A stretch of DNA of 64,000 nucleotides, from the NCBI GenBank assembly GCA_958510825.1, contig OY294051.1:1-64000 (forward strand), written 5' to 3'. Below, piece after piece: positions 21,369 to 33,119 of the stretch; the stretch's first letter is position 1, and each line of letters opens with the position of its first letter. Source of the stretch: Brachypterus glaber (taxonomy: Eukaryota > Arthropoda > Insecta > Coleoptera > Kateretidae). The notes beneath the pieces were generated by a model. The model searched no databases, was not told where the DNA came from, and saw only the letters and a list, made by a program, of their open reading frames with translations. The translations under genes and the position numbers were made by a program.

Positions 21369-23157
21369 AGTGTCTACTTTTTATGATATTCTGAAAAAAA
21401 TGGAAAGTTAGGAATAAAATAAATGTTATTTCATGGACTGATAATTATTAGTTAACTTTACACTAATTAAAAAGCAAAATGTATTCAGTCATGTCATTAT
21501 CATGTATGACTATAAAAAATAAAAAAAAGATTTTTTTCAGGTTTTCCAAAGATATTTATCTCGATATCTATTATATCTGTATACCTACAGACGATTTTGG
21601 CATAAAAATAGAACAAAAAAATATCAGTAGCAATATTTGCTTGAACCAATGAAATGAAACTAGATATGCGCGCCGCTGACAAATATTTCGCGCCGCGAAC
21701 AGTAAAGGTTGATGGGTGTGACTGACCACGACGCCGCCAATAATTAACCGGCGCGTCGCCGTTGTAATTAGGTTTTTGCCGATTTAAGTAATCAGCTAAA
21801 ACTTGTAGATTCAGTTACTGAAATTCACTATAAATTTTCTTATTTTTGTTATAAAAGTAAAGGAAAAATAGATTTCTGTATTTTATTTACAAGATAAAAA
21901 AATATTTCAGTTAATTTTCGTTTTCATAAAAAAAATTTTTGTTAGTAAAAAATTTAGAAACATTTGTATTGCTTTTTTTACGTATCTCAACTTTTTATAC
22001 ATATATTTTTTGCACATGTTATTTTTATTTTTTTTTCACGACCAAAACTAAAACTTAATTTTACGCTTTCATTTGCGGGACTAAACTTTCCGTTTTTCTC
22101 CCTATAGGGAAAAAATCACGGCAACCTTAGTTCAAAAATTAGGTTTGGTGATGTTTTGTAATAAATAAGCGATTCAAACAAACTAATTTGATTTTAACAT
22201 AGAAAACATTGTTTAAATTACTTGAAGTTTATCGTTTTTTTCAATTTTTTCAAACTGTGTCAACCATATTACAAAACAATTGAAATCACGATATCCGCGA
22301 AACTGACTTTTCGCGATTCAAATGTATCTTAATTAAATTACGAAAATAAAATACCCGATTTTAGATGGTTTTTAATTTTATCTACCTACCTAAATTTAAG
22401 GTTCTATAATATCTATATAATATTAATATCTAGACCTTTATCTAAATTATGTTTGTTCGTGCAAAAAAGTGTATATACCTCAATCCCCAATAATTCCGTA
22501 TCAGAAAGTATTTTCTAATGTTTTAATTGAATCAATCAGAAAATGTGATTACGTGGGTATAATAGGCCCGGGCCTATTCGACATTTGCAGAAAATAGGTA
22601 GGAATCCATTTCAGCAAAAAAAAAAATGGAGAGGTCATTTAACTATGACAAAAATAACTGTTATCAGTATCAAGCCAAACACATAAATCTCGAAAAAAAT
22701 ATCTTATTTCAGAAGCTTTAAAACTAAATGAATATGTTTACTTACTGCATAAAGAATTATTTAAATAAAAATACCAAGTCCACCATTTTCTTGCACTTGT
22801 TTCCAGAACAAACGACAAACGTAAATATTTTCTTATCGTTGCCAACCTAATGAAATGTTTTACATCGAATTCTCATTTAAAAAAATATCGCAATGAAAAA
22901 TACGTTAAATCTTGATTAATAACTAACGAACAAGTTTATTTATTATTTAGAATAAGCAGATATATCTCTGGAATAAGATTCTTTGAGTTTTAAAGTTTCT
23001 TTGTTATTTTTCTTTGAACAAAAATAATAGGTACAATTTCATACGTGACGTCATAATTTATGACGTTACAGTTTATCCCTCGTAGTTATTTACTTTTAGG
23101 TTAATTTGTCAAAAATTACGTAAAAATAATTTCTAGTTTGTATATATAATTAGTATA
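21369..23157. other. Intergenic region between divergent dlg5 and CCDC47
   Basis: About 1.8 kb with no gene seen. A relatively GC-rich patch (21660-21770, with several CGCGCCG/GCGCGTCGCC words) stands out from the AT-rich background and may mark the dlg5 promoter and 5' UTR. The CCDC47 side carries the CRE-like pair described separately. Confidence 0.5.
23046..23068. promoter_or_regulatory. CRE/ATF-like sites upstream of CCDC47
   Basis: A perfect palindromic TGACGTCA lies at 23046-23053, followed by TGACGTTA at 23061-23068, about 105 and 90 bp before the CCDC47 ATG. TGACGTCA is the classical CREB/ATF site. For an ER protein, regulation by ATF-class stress factors would make sense, but that is inference. 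Confidence 0.45.
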
Positions 23158-26100
23158 ATGAGGCTGTGGTTAATACCAATTTTCTTATTATTAGTATGTC
23201 GTGCAATAAAATCAGAAAACTACCAAGAGGTAGACAATGAGTTTGCGGAATTTGAAGATTTTGAGTCCGAAGAGGTCCCTATAAAAAGTGAACCTCCGAA
23301 AGTGGAGGTGCAAATTGAGGAAGAGCAGTTTGCGACTGAAGAGGAGGATGAAGTTGTGGTAGATGATGATTCTGAGTTTGAACATTTTCAGGATATCGAA
23401 GAGTTTGAAGGTACTTTTTTTTTTCTTAAATAGTTTAGCTTAAATCGAATTATAGGCTACTGAGGCAGATTGAAATGTCTCCAAATACTTTGACTAAAAT
23501 TTTATATATCTGAAATCTAAAAATACTAAATACCACTAATCTCAATTTATTGATCCAGTTTAGCACCGCATGCAAAACTTTTATAAATTTAAAAGTCACA
23601 ATTAAAAAACGTATTTCAACTAAGTGTTTTTTAAAACCTTTTAATAAAAAATCTTGGTAGGAGTCTGACCCGTCACTGTGACTACATGGTTGCCAATCAA
23701 GGATTTTCTTCCGAGTAAATAACAAATGAGTCTTTACTATTTCTTTTTAATTTCCATAATATATTTTAATATTTACTTTAAATATATATTTTTTAAATTT
23801 TATTAATCCTTTAAATGGCTGGCAACCTAGTTTAGCGCTGCAGGAATTTTTTTTAGGAATTTCAAGGTTACATAGTTTTCAAACAGCCCAGAATTTAAAA
23901 ACTTAATTATTTAAAAACACGCTTTATAAGCAAATTATTTTAATTAATTTAATTTTCTCATACATTTGATTTTGGCTAAAGATTTTGGCTGGCACAGGGG
24001 CTCGCTTGGTTATTGTCATTACAACATATATAATCTACAGCCCCCACAGGCAAAAAAAATAGTAATCTGAAGGTTAAAATAACTTTAGAATTCGTTTTAA
24101 TTTTATTTTTACTTGCTTAAATGTCTGACCTTTAGATTTTTTTATTATATAAGGTTAAAATTTAATAGGTGGCTTAAAATACGCCAGGGGGGCTCAACAA
24201 AAACGCCAGGGCGGGCTCAAACCAAGGCTCGGGGGGCTTAGCCCACCTGTCCCCCTAGTTACAGCTCTGCATAAGAAGCAGGTACACAGAATAAAACATG
24301 GCCAATGATTTTAAGGCACATAATTTAAAATTTTTACACAAAATGAATTTGGAAGGCAATAAAAATAAGCTAATCAATAAATTAGTCTTTGTGAGTGCAT
24401 TATTTTTTAATAATTATAAGTTAGGAAATATTACATTTTTGGTACACATTTAGGGATTGAGTCGTTTTTAGTTTGTATAATCATATACGTAGATCTAGCG
24501 GGAGGAACGTATTCCCGGAATACTATTCCGGTATCTGCGCATGCGCACTTAGTAGCCGTTGTATTGAAATCTTCGCCAAAAAGTCAAAATCTTTGACCAT
24601 GTTTGGAATTTTTATCAAATTTGGCGCCCCTACCAAAACAGAAAATCACCCGCTGAAAAAAAAGCTTTGCCCCTGAGCGTTTCTAAAAAATTTGACGCCC
24701 CTACCCAAACAAAACACCCACTGTTATTTTTTATTTAAAATAACAAAACAAATATAACAAAGATTCTTGAGGAGGTATGTACCCCTCTACTCCCCCCCAT
24801 ATCTACGCGCCTGCTATTCACACAACCTATTTCATAACGTTTCAAATTAGTGCCTAGTGCCAATGTTTTGACAAGCTACTTGCAACTGTTCAGCTGTTTT
24901 TTTTTACCGGTTTTTTTAATTTTTATATTTTTTATTTATTAAAATTCTTATCTTTTAAAATCGCCAAAGTACCCTACTGAAAATAATATTTTAACCTCAT
25001 AAAACCTGTTTCACTAACCGAATTAACCTCATAAAACTTGCAAGTTTTACGAGGTTTAATTCGGTTATTGAAACAGGTTTTGTGAGGTTAAAATATTATT
25101 TTCAGTAGGAAACTACTTATTTTTTTTAGACAGATCTTTCCCAGTTTTTATTTGTATAAAAGGGAAAGTACTAAATCGTGGTATGCGATAAAAACGCAAC
25201 CATTGTTCAGATCAGGGGCCATACTTAAAATACGTAACGTATTTGAGGGGGTAAGTCTCAGCGTTACAAGGAGGGTCAAAATTTGCATAATTTTGCGTTA
25301 CATATGACCCATTATTTAAAAAAAATCACATTTTAGGTTATGAAACCATCGAAATTAAAGAAAAAGAACCTTCAATCTCAGTCGAGCCAAAAATCACCAT
25401 CACCAAAGTTCCGATCCACTTCAGGGCAAATTGGGATAGCTATTATCTAGAAATACTGATGTTGTCTGGCCTGTTCGTCTATTTCATAAATTTCGCGAAT
25501 GGGAAAGGCAAAAACAATAAAATTGCCAAAATGTGGTTCGAAACCCACCGGCAAATGCTTGAAGAAAACTTTTGTTTGGTAGGAGATGATGGAAATATTG
25601 AGAGAAATGAAAACGTCAATTTGGTAAAGGAGAGCGAAAACGTTTTCACCTTGTGGTGCAGCGGCAGGGTTTGTTGTGAAGGTAAGAAAAACCCTTTTAT
25701 TTTTTTTTGCAATTTTTAAAAAATCGCACACTTCGTTATATCCCGGGAGCAAAGGCCCCTTGGATTTGTTTCTGATTTCTATTTTCCGAGATACAACAAT
25801 TTAAAGATATTTTCGATTTTGTATCATGTATTTTTTTACATGTTAAACTGTGTAATATATTTTTTTACGTTGTGTAATTTTTTTTCAACAAAGGCATGCT
25901 GGTAGAACTAAAATTGATCAAACGGCAGGACCTAGTTTCCGTCCTAGCAGGCATGATGCGGCCCGCCAGCGACCAGATTCACGTGCAGGTCAAAATGAAC
26001 CGCGAAGACATGGACGGCTTCGTCTTCTGCGTGGCCCAGAAAAAAACGGCCACCCATTTTGCAAAAGAAATGTGCGACATCAGCGTTTATTGTCCGGAGA

Positions 26101-27191
26101 GAAAATCGGGAGAAAAGTTCAACTTGCCGACCGCATTCAACGTGATGGGTGAGATTGCGGAAGCCACGTCCGCCATTTTGGATTCGAAAATCACGGCCGT
26201 GCTTAATAAGTATCCAGATTTGGTCGATTATATTCATATTTCGGATCAGTATTCTGGGGTCAAACAGCCGGAGGAAAGCAGTACGCTCAAGATGCCGGAA
26301 ACGCAGAAAGTAAGTCTTAATTTTCCGAAAAGCAACAATTTTTTTTTTTTTTTTCATGTAAATATTCTACATGGGTTAGAAAACTGTGAACATGTTTGCA
26401 ATTACTTTTCTTATTTAAAATGGGTCAAGTTACCTATTAGAGAAGGGCGTTTATGCAATGAGCGCATTCATATTACATATACTTGTGTCAATCTGAGAAT
26501 GCGACTCTGACGTCACAGCGCGTAAACTAAATACTAAATACCTAGTCTGTAGGGCAATTGAAACTTATTTCTTAAGATGTAATAAATGATTTTTGTTTAT
26601 ATACATTTTCTATACAATAATTATGTATTAAGTCTTGATAAATAATTATTATATTTTTTTAATTTACGCGCTGTGACGTCAGAGTCGCATTCTCAGATTG
26701 ACTCGAGTATACATTACATATTCATGGGTATAATAAAAATTGTTTCTTCTATTTAGGTTTTACTTTTCGGATTTAATATGCCCACAAAAGGTGTGCCTTT
26801 AGAGCAGGCCATGGAAAAAATGGTGCCATTAATGACTATGGTCTTTTACTGCATTGATAAAATCAAGCGGTATCGCCTGTCCAAAGAAGGTATGATAAAA
26901 AAATAATTAAACTTTTTAAGAAAAAGTAAAAAATAATTTTAAAACATTTTAGCCAAGAACAAAGCCGACAAAAACCGTCAGCGAGTAGAAGAAGTGTTCC
27001 TAAAATCGACCCACCAAGCCAGGGCCGAAGCTGCAGCTGCAAAAAGGGAGGAGAAAAAACGTTTAGAAAAGGAAAAAGTCATGGCCAGCGAAGATCCGGA
27101 GCATCAGCGGCGCTGGGAGGAGAAAGAGGAGAAACGCAAAGCGAGAAAGAAGGCCCCCAGACTGAAACAGCTCAAAGTGAAAGCCCTTTAA
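23158..27191 (+). CDS. CCDC47: CCDC47 homologue (PAT-complex ER membrane protein), 5 exons, 461 aa
   Basis: CCDC47 is an ER membrane protein of the PAT complex, which helps the ribosome-translocon insert multi-pass membrane proteins; it is also linked to ER calcium handling (family knowledge). Exons: 23158-23410, 25337-25681, 25894-26309, 26757-26889, 26953-27191. Phases agree and the total is 1386 nt. Features: signal peptide about 1-19 ([19 protein letters not shown]); very acidic luminal segment about 25-85; membrane helix about 125-145 ([19 protein letters not shown]); cytosolic globular domain; C-terminal basic helix ([13 protein letters not shown], ending [11 protein letters not shown]). 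Human CCDC47 is 483 aa, so length is normal. The start is the first ATG, directly before the signal peptide. Convergent with the PLCXD gene downstream. Intron 3 carries a MITE. Confidence 0.96.
24973..25109. mobile_element. Near-perfect palindromic MITE, CCTACTGAAAATAATATT arms
   Basis: CCTACTGAAAATAATATTTT at 24973 is mirrored at the right end (25109). Almost all 137 bp pair in a hairpin (AACCTCATAAAACCTGTTTC with its complement; centre AACTTGCAAGTT). It lies in CCDC47 intron 1. Confidence 0.8.
26466..26725. mobile_element. MITE with ~57-bp inverted arms carrying TGACGTCA
   Basis: The arms share TCAATCTGAGAATGCGACTC, then TGACGTCA and CAGCGCGTAAA, in opposite orientation around about 145 bp of AT-rich sequence. 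It lies in CCDC47 intron 3. Each arm holds a perfect CRE palindrome (26508-26515 and 26674-26681). Confidence 0.75.
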
Positions 27192-28364
27192 AGTGCCATA
27201 ACAACAAATTTGTTGCATATTTAGAAACTTTTATTATCTTCAGATAGTATTACTTTTAAGATAAAAAGATTCAGTCAGCTTAAAGCTTCATTTTTATTGA
27301 TACACATCAAAACTGTTTTTAGAAAACAGCTAGATTCTCATATGTTTTGCGGAGAAAAACATAACATTACTGGTTTTAGGTCAGCTTTTCTGAAAAAATC
27401 TAGATCTCTTGAATTCGCCATTAAAGAAATAAATCATTATGTTGGCACTATTTTATTTATTCTGCTTTTTATAAACTTCAAAAGTCCAAATTTGAAAAAT
27501 ATTTCCTTGGTAAAAAACTGGTTTCGAAAAAATAGCGGAGGGCAGTGGCTACTGGGTCCTTGGGGCCCGCGAAATGGTCAAAGAGGGCCCGCGAAATGGT
27601 CAAAGAGGGCCCGCGAAACGTTCAAAGAAGGTCCCGGAAACGTTCAAAGAAAAACCCGTGAATGGCCAAAGGCAAAATAAATCTCTTCTCCGAAAGCATC
27701 AGTCAAAAAACAACTTTTTTATGCGGGACCTTGTTATAAAATAATTTTTTTATTTATTTCAATTCCTTTTTAATGAGGGCCCTATGCTAGGAAATCATCA
27801 ACGAGCCTAGGCTCGCCGAATTTACGATTACTAAAAATAATTTTGAATAAGTTGCCAGCGAGGGGCCCGTAGTAAATTTCGGGTGGGGCCCGGGTCTCTG
27901 GTGGAGGGACAAATGTGATAAAATCTCTTCCTAAGTAGGTTTATATATTTTTTGTTTTCGCATGTGTTCAGTTTCATAATGAATTATGCCCATGGGAACT
28001 GTTTTATAAAAAAAAAAACATGCTTTTAATCAAATCAGACTAGTTTGGTTTAAAATCAGACAAGGTTGATAGCAATTTAATAAGGCAATTTTATAATATT
28101 AAATATATGCAAACTTATCACTGTAATAAATTTTCAGAGTTGGCAAAAAGCCTCATTTTTTAACAACTGACTGGTAAAAACCAGATATTTACTGGCTAAA
28201 GCTAATTTTTCTGGGGAGTGGTTAAAATTTTGCCAACCCTGCTAATTTTAAAGGCCAGGTATTAGGGTTTTTTTTTCTTTTCTTTTTTTTTCTTTTCTTT
28301 ACACGTTCTTACAGCAATCTTTAAAAATCGGACATTCTTACATCATTTCTGTGTGCATTTGTGA
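27192..28364. other. Intergenic region between convergent CCDC47 and PLCXD 3' ends
   Basis: No gene is supported. It holds the CCDC47 3' UTR, a minisatellite (27564-27665), GC-rich fragments near 27850-27905 and a T/C-rich tract at 28266-28301 just before the PLCXD 3' end. Confidence 0.6.
27564..27665. repeat. Minisatellite, about 23-bp unit x4-5
   Basis: Units of the form GGCCCGCGAAATGGTCAAAG recur, decaying into GGTCCCGGAAACGTTCAAAG and similar. It creates an artificial open frame that is not a gene. Confidence 0.75.
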
Positions 28365-31300
28365 CTAATTTCCGTAGTTATTCAAAAACGTCGAGTTAAT
28401 TTCAATGACTTCTCTTGCGAATAAATTCGTGTCTAAATCGACGTAGTCTGTGATTATAATGTTTATTCCTTTTTTTCTATCTGCTAACCAAGCCATCCTT
28501 CTTTCTTGCAAACCAATTGCGCATTTTTGCTTTAATGTGCCTAAAAGTGTAAAATTCAAGTTGGTTTTATCGAAGTAAATTTGAGCTCAACACAGCTTTT
28601 CTTAAATCGATTCTTGTTTTTTACCGAGAAATAATTTTTTACATTATTAGCGACGAATAGTTTTTTTTTTCGAGTGCCGAATATTACTAATAATAACGAT
28701 GTTCGTTTTTCTTGTGGCCAACACGCAAAATAAGTGTGATGCAACTCAAATATAAATATGTTATATTATTGATATTTTGGATTCTATATCAATATACTTA
28801 CTATATATATTTTTAAATATAAACGGAATCGTTGGCGTTAAAACGCACTGCGAAATGTATCCCATGCCCAAAGGTCTATTTTTCAGTCCGTTGTTCAGAA
28901 AATTAAATAGCTCGTTTTTGGAAATAGTGTTGGGCCATGGGTTGGGGAAAGCCATAGATGGCCATAAAAGAGGCTGCCCAAAACGCGCTGCATCTGATCT
29001 GTATATCGCAATCACCTGAAAAAAATACTGCTGTTTGCAAGAGATTATCTTTTTTTTTTCGAAAAAGACAATTTTTTCGGAAAACCTTTTTTTTACATGT
29101 TTTGAAAAGAATAATTTTACCCGCTTTGACTTCCTTATCCCAGTTCAATTTTTACCAAATCTCAGCTGAAAAAAAAATTAAAGTTCTTGTTCTCAATTTT
29201 TCCGTTTTTTTTTTTCGCGAAAATCAGCATAAAATCGGCGTAAAAAAGGAACAGGACTTTCCTAGTGCAAAATAAAACACGGAGAAGTCTGAAGTTCAGG
29301 GAATTAATATTGAAAATGGGCAATAATTCTGTCAAAACCTAAAAAAAAAACGTTTTTGTCAATTAATTAATGAAAATAGTTTACCTGGTATCTGAACTGA
29401 CTGGTCATATATTCCAATGTAATGAAATCCATGTGAACAGAATAAGGCAACAGTTTTGGGCCAAAAACAGAAGTCAAAAGGCGCATTAACCGCTCGTGAT
29501 CATCTTGTGTAAATCCGTAAAAGTGCTGACAATCCAAAATTACCACCTGCAAAAAAGGATTTAAAAAATAATAAAACATTAAACCATTAAAACGAGCCTT
29601 GTTTTTACCCCACCCCACGCTCACATTTTGAGTTATCTGAGTCACAGATTTTTTTTTCGCGGAAATCGTCATTTTACATATAAAACGTTAAGAAACGTAA
29701 AAGAAACAATATATTCCCCGGGAAAAGTCTTGCTTTAATAAAAATATTTCAATTTTTTTTATTGCTTTTTATTACGTTTCTCGACGTTTTATATACAAAA
29801 AATATGATTTCCGTAAAAAAAAATCTGTTGATCTGTCTCATGATAGCTCATGAACCCTTCAAGTTAAAGACTTAAGTCATTATTAATTTAATTTTGGACC
29901 ATAGGTTGATTATTCAAAGGTTCTAGGCTGGGATTGTTTTTGGTAAAAATCAGGGTGCGCTAAGGTGGTAAAAACAATTTTTTTGTTTTTGATTTTAATA
30001 AAGCTAGACCTATAGGGGAAAGTATTATTTTTTTGACATGAGTATTTTTTTAATGTGGCGAGACTTTTAGCTTTGTTTTGGTTCTTGAAAATCGCAGTTC
30101 TGAAATGGTTCGAAACGGGCGCAGTTGCGACTGAGCATTGCCTAGTTGCAACTGCGCCGGTTCCGAACCAGTTCAGAACTGAGATTTTCGAGAACCAAAA
30201 CAAACCTTTTGTTTCCACGAAAACCGGTTCTTCAGTCACTGCTGTTTACGAAAATTCGATGTAAGTACGGGAAGAAGAAGAAGATAAAAATATGACAAAT
30301 TTGTAACCTCGAAGTATTAGAAAAGCTTTATTTTTGTGATAATTACGTTATAATTATGCAAGTAAGTAAATTATATGATTCATATGTAATGATCTGCATT
30401 TTCAAAGCCTAATTTGAGTAAATAATTGGTTTTTAATAACTTTGCTTTAAGCAAATTAACAACCATAATTTGTTCATCTTCCTTCTTTATGGCCTTTTCT
30501 CAGTGAGATAATTAGCCAGACAATAATTTGTTGTTTTTAATGGGAATATGCAGTTGTTTATATAAAAGGTATTACCAATTAGATTTAAAAAAAAAAAGTA
30601 GAAATCAGCATCTAAAAATGTTATTTTCAATGAAATAATTGTAGGAGATGAGAACCTGTCCAATGTGCCAAAATATTCTAGAACTGAAGCAAATAAACTT
30701 AAACACAGCTGTGTATTTATGTCCACAAATGAACTGTCCTTATCCAGTAGGAGGAGATTGTATTGAAGTTTCTAGAAAATTGGAGGACATTTATAAACTG
30801 ATAACAAAAGAAAAGGAAATAAAACCCATTATTAAAAAGGAAACTTCTTATAACACTGAAACTGTGAAAACTGAAACAGAAATAAAAGAGGAAATGCAAG
30901 GAAATGATAATTTTCATTGGTTAGATGATATAATTTGTGCTTCTATTGGCCAGCATGAGGCACAGGATAAATTTAATAGTGATACTAAAAAATTAAATGG
31001 TGATAATACTAATTTAGATAATGCAGATATTTGTTTTTCTGATGAACTAGACGATTTTTTAATGAGTGATATATTTAAGTAAATTTTTCCAAAATATAAA
31101 ATCTTTGATTCATACACAGGATACAAAATAATAATTTCCCATATACAGTTAAATTTTACAAATAAACAACAGAAAAATTTGAATCATTCAAAAAAAAAGT
31201 ATTTGTGAAGGCTGAGAAAAAAAAAGAAAAATTTTTAACAGACTTCCAAAAAGGAGAGGTTTGGACTTTTTTTTTATGTTTGTTCCCGCATAACTTTGGA

Positions 31301-32702
31301 ACAAATGAACGGAATTTGATGAAACTTTTTACAACTTAAAGAGGGCATTCATGAGGTAGTCCCGTTTCAACTTGACGTTCGGATAATGCCGGGTAAGCCG
31401 GATAATTAAGATAATAATATTTATTGGAAGTCCAACAGGCTAATGACCGAGGTTTTTTTGCCTAAATTTACATAATTTACATTTATAATAACTAGGTAAA
31501 TATATTAGTTCACAATATTGCAATATCAATTATAAAAAATAAAAATTAAATGTTTTAGATATATGAAAATAATATTAAAAAAAGTTTTAATTATACTCTG
31601 AAGTTTAAAAAGAAAATATATATATAATCTAATATTCTGTAAAGTGTCAAACAGGGGCAAGTCAGGATGTTTTCTTTTGGGATGATTTCATCGTAAATCA
31701 GCATACATTTTATTTTGTCCATACTAAGGGTGTAAAAAAGAACAAATGTATAAACTCACCTCTTGAGGATGTACTTGTAAAAAGTCGTGAATTTCATTCA
31801 AAACATTTCTAACCTCCTCTGAATACAACCCATGCACAAAATACAGATCATCTGTATTTTTCCTGGTAGCAATTCTCAGATCAAAATATCTTATTCCATT
31901 CAAAAGTTGCTCTGTTGCCAATAAGGCCTGTGTTTTGGACCAGTTTTTCATGAAAAATTTCAGAAATGGGCCCAAAAATTTTAATCCTTGCAAAATAGGC
32001 TCTGCATCAGGTGCAATATTGGAACTGCTTGTTATTTTAGCAGTAAAGCTATCATGAGTACCTAAAAAGTCCTGTCATTTTATAAAAATAATGGAAAAAC
32101 CAAAAATGCTGCTACCAACAAAAAAATACTTTCTTGAAAAAAAAATTAATGACTAAAAAAAATATACAACTTTTTTATTTTGAATCCCTGAAATATACGA
32201 GAATGTCAAAAATATACAACTTTTGTTTTGGATCAATGAAATAATATGAAATAATATTATACAACTTTTCGAGATGATACAACTTTTGGATCAGTGAAAT
32301 ATAATGAAGCTGAAGTTTGCAACGTTTTTTTGCATCGAAAATTCAAATAGTATATTAAAGCACTTGTTCGATGTTACGTTTTTAGCGCACCAGTACTTTA
32401 GAAAACTCGCCGCAAGCGGCTTGTTTTCTAAACTTGTACTCGTGCGCTAAAAACGTATGTTATGAAACTAGTACTTTAATATACTATTTGAATTTTCGTT
32501 GCAAATGTACAACTTTTTAAGATGGGTGGGGGGGGGGACGATTCCCCTGTAGCTACGGCCCTGGTCCTTACGATTTTAACAGATAAAAGATCAAATCACC
32601 TGGTATCGCCAAATAAATAATGGGCCTACTCCTGAGTTCTTGAGGTAGTTTTGTCATCCAGTTTTCCAGATCGTCGGACAAAAGGCTGTCTTTCAGAGAC
32701 AT
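28365..32702 (-). CDS. PI-PLC X-domain protein (PLCXD family), 5 exons, 318 aa
   Basis: PLCXD proteins consist only of the catalytic X domain of phosphatidylinositol phospholipase C and hydrolyse phosphoinositides. Exons: 32600-32702, 31760-32061, 29385-29546, 28802-29015, 28365-28540 (957 nt, phases agree). Visible: IYLAIPGTHDSFT with the first catalytic His at 37, FDLRIATRKN, LYFVHGLYS with the second catalytic His at about 111, VVILDCQHFYGF, and the C-terminal WLADRKKGINIIITDYVDLD. There is no PH, EF-hand, Y or C2 domain and no signal peptide. Length matches human PLCXD3 (about 320 aa); which of PLCXD1-3 is closest cannot be decided here. It shares a 417-bp divergent spacer with SENP8 and hosts a gene on the other strand in intron 2. 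Confidence 0.94.
30072..30204. repeat. Long inverted repeat (hairpin) in PLCXD intron 2
   Basis: TTTGTTTTGGTTCTTGAAAA at 30072 is mirrored by the end of the repeat at 30204. The arms continue through CAGTTCTGAA, TGGTTCGAA and GCGCAGTTGC around a short loop, giving a stem of about 60 bp with few mismatches. It may be a MITE or a transcribed hairpin. Confidence 0.7.
30356..31082 (+). CDS. Small zinc-ribbon protein (USPL1-N-terminus-like), unnamed, 144-147 aa
   Basis: I do not recognise a named orthologue. The main exon has ATG at 30648 and a stop at 31080-31082. It is preceded by a 3' splice site (30643-30644). An upstream donor (ATGCAA|GTAAGT, exon end 30361) would join in frame to give three more residues (M-Q-E). 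The N-terminus is a C-x2-C...C-x4-C zinc ribbon (C4, C7, C25, C30: RTCPMC, VYLCPQMNCPYPVGG). The spacing and the CxYPxG ending recall the N-terminal zinc finger of USPL1, a SUMO protease, but the protease domain is absent. The middle holds three SUMO-consensus sites (IKKE at 62-65, VKTE at 73-76, IKEE at 79-82). The acidic tail ends DELDDFLMSDIFK. It lies inside PLCXD intron 2 on the opposite strand. A nuclear role is a guess. Confidence 0.6.
31340..31415. repeat. Dispersed repeat shared with 36268-36345
   Basis: GAGGGCATTCATGAGGTRGT and GATAATGCCGGGTAAGCCGG recur almost unchanged at 36268-36345 in the same orientation. A fragment of an unidentified element. Confidence 0.6.
32331..32502. mobile_element. 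Palindromic MITE (TATTAAAG..CTTTAATA family), copy 1
   Basis: The arms GAAAATTCAAATAGTATATT and its complement enclose TTTTAGCGCA..TGCGCTAAAA and a small GCCGCAAGCGGC palindrome. A second copy is at 62918-63055. It lies in PLCXD intron 1. Confidence 0.75.
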
Positions 32703-33119
32703 TTTTGCATCTATTCAGACGCGATTTTCACGACTAACTATTGAATTTCAAAGTCATAATTGTGCGCGAGATGAATTTACGGCTTTTATATCAGAACAAT
32801 GCTACATTTTCGAGGAATTGATTTTAATATCTAGACCACCGAACACAAAGGTTTGTATTGTGTGTCACGTGACATTTATCATTCAAAATAATCTACATAG
32901 AACAGCACTCGAGCCTAATTTCGGTTTTGCAGTGACTATAGTCGCTATCAAATATGACGGCATTAAAAACGCCGCTGGATAGAGTGACTCATTAAACCTA
33001 TCTCTCTCTAATTTGTTTTGAGAGCAACCTATTTTAATTCTAGTGGGGAGTATTCAGTGATTTGGACATAACCTCACAATTAATATTAAAAGTTTAAAAA
33101 TGTCTTATACAATAATAAA
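32703..33119. promoter_or_regulatory. Shared divergent promoter region of PLCXD and SENP8
   Basis: The two start codons face away from each other across 417 bp, so promoters must overlap or abut. A perfect E-box palindrome TCACGTGA lies at 32865-32872, the form bound by USF/MITF/TFEB-type bHLH-ZIP factors. No TATA box is convincing. Confidence 0.55.

Noticed and set aside
27297..27680. 127-codon open frame downstream of CCDC47
   Set aside because: Its second half is a GC-rich 23-bp minisatellite and the first half is composition-neutral; no motif.
30055..30264. Open frames on both strands across the 30-kb hairpin
   Set aside because: Both are products of the inverted repeat (the two strands read nearly the same peptide) and are not genes.
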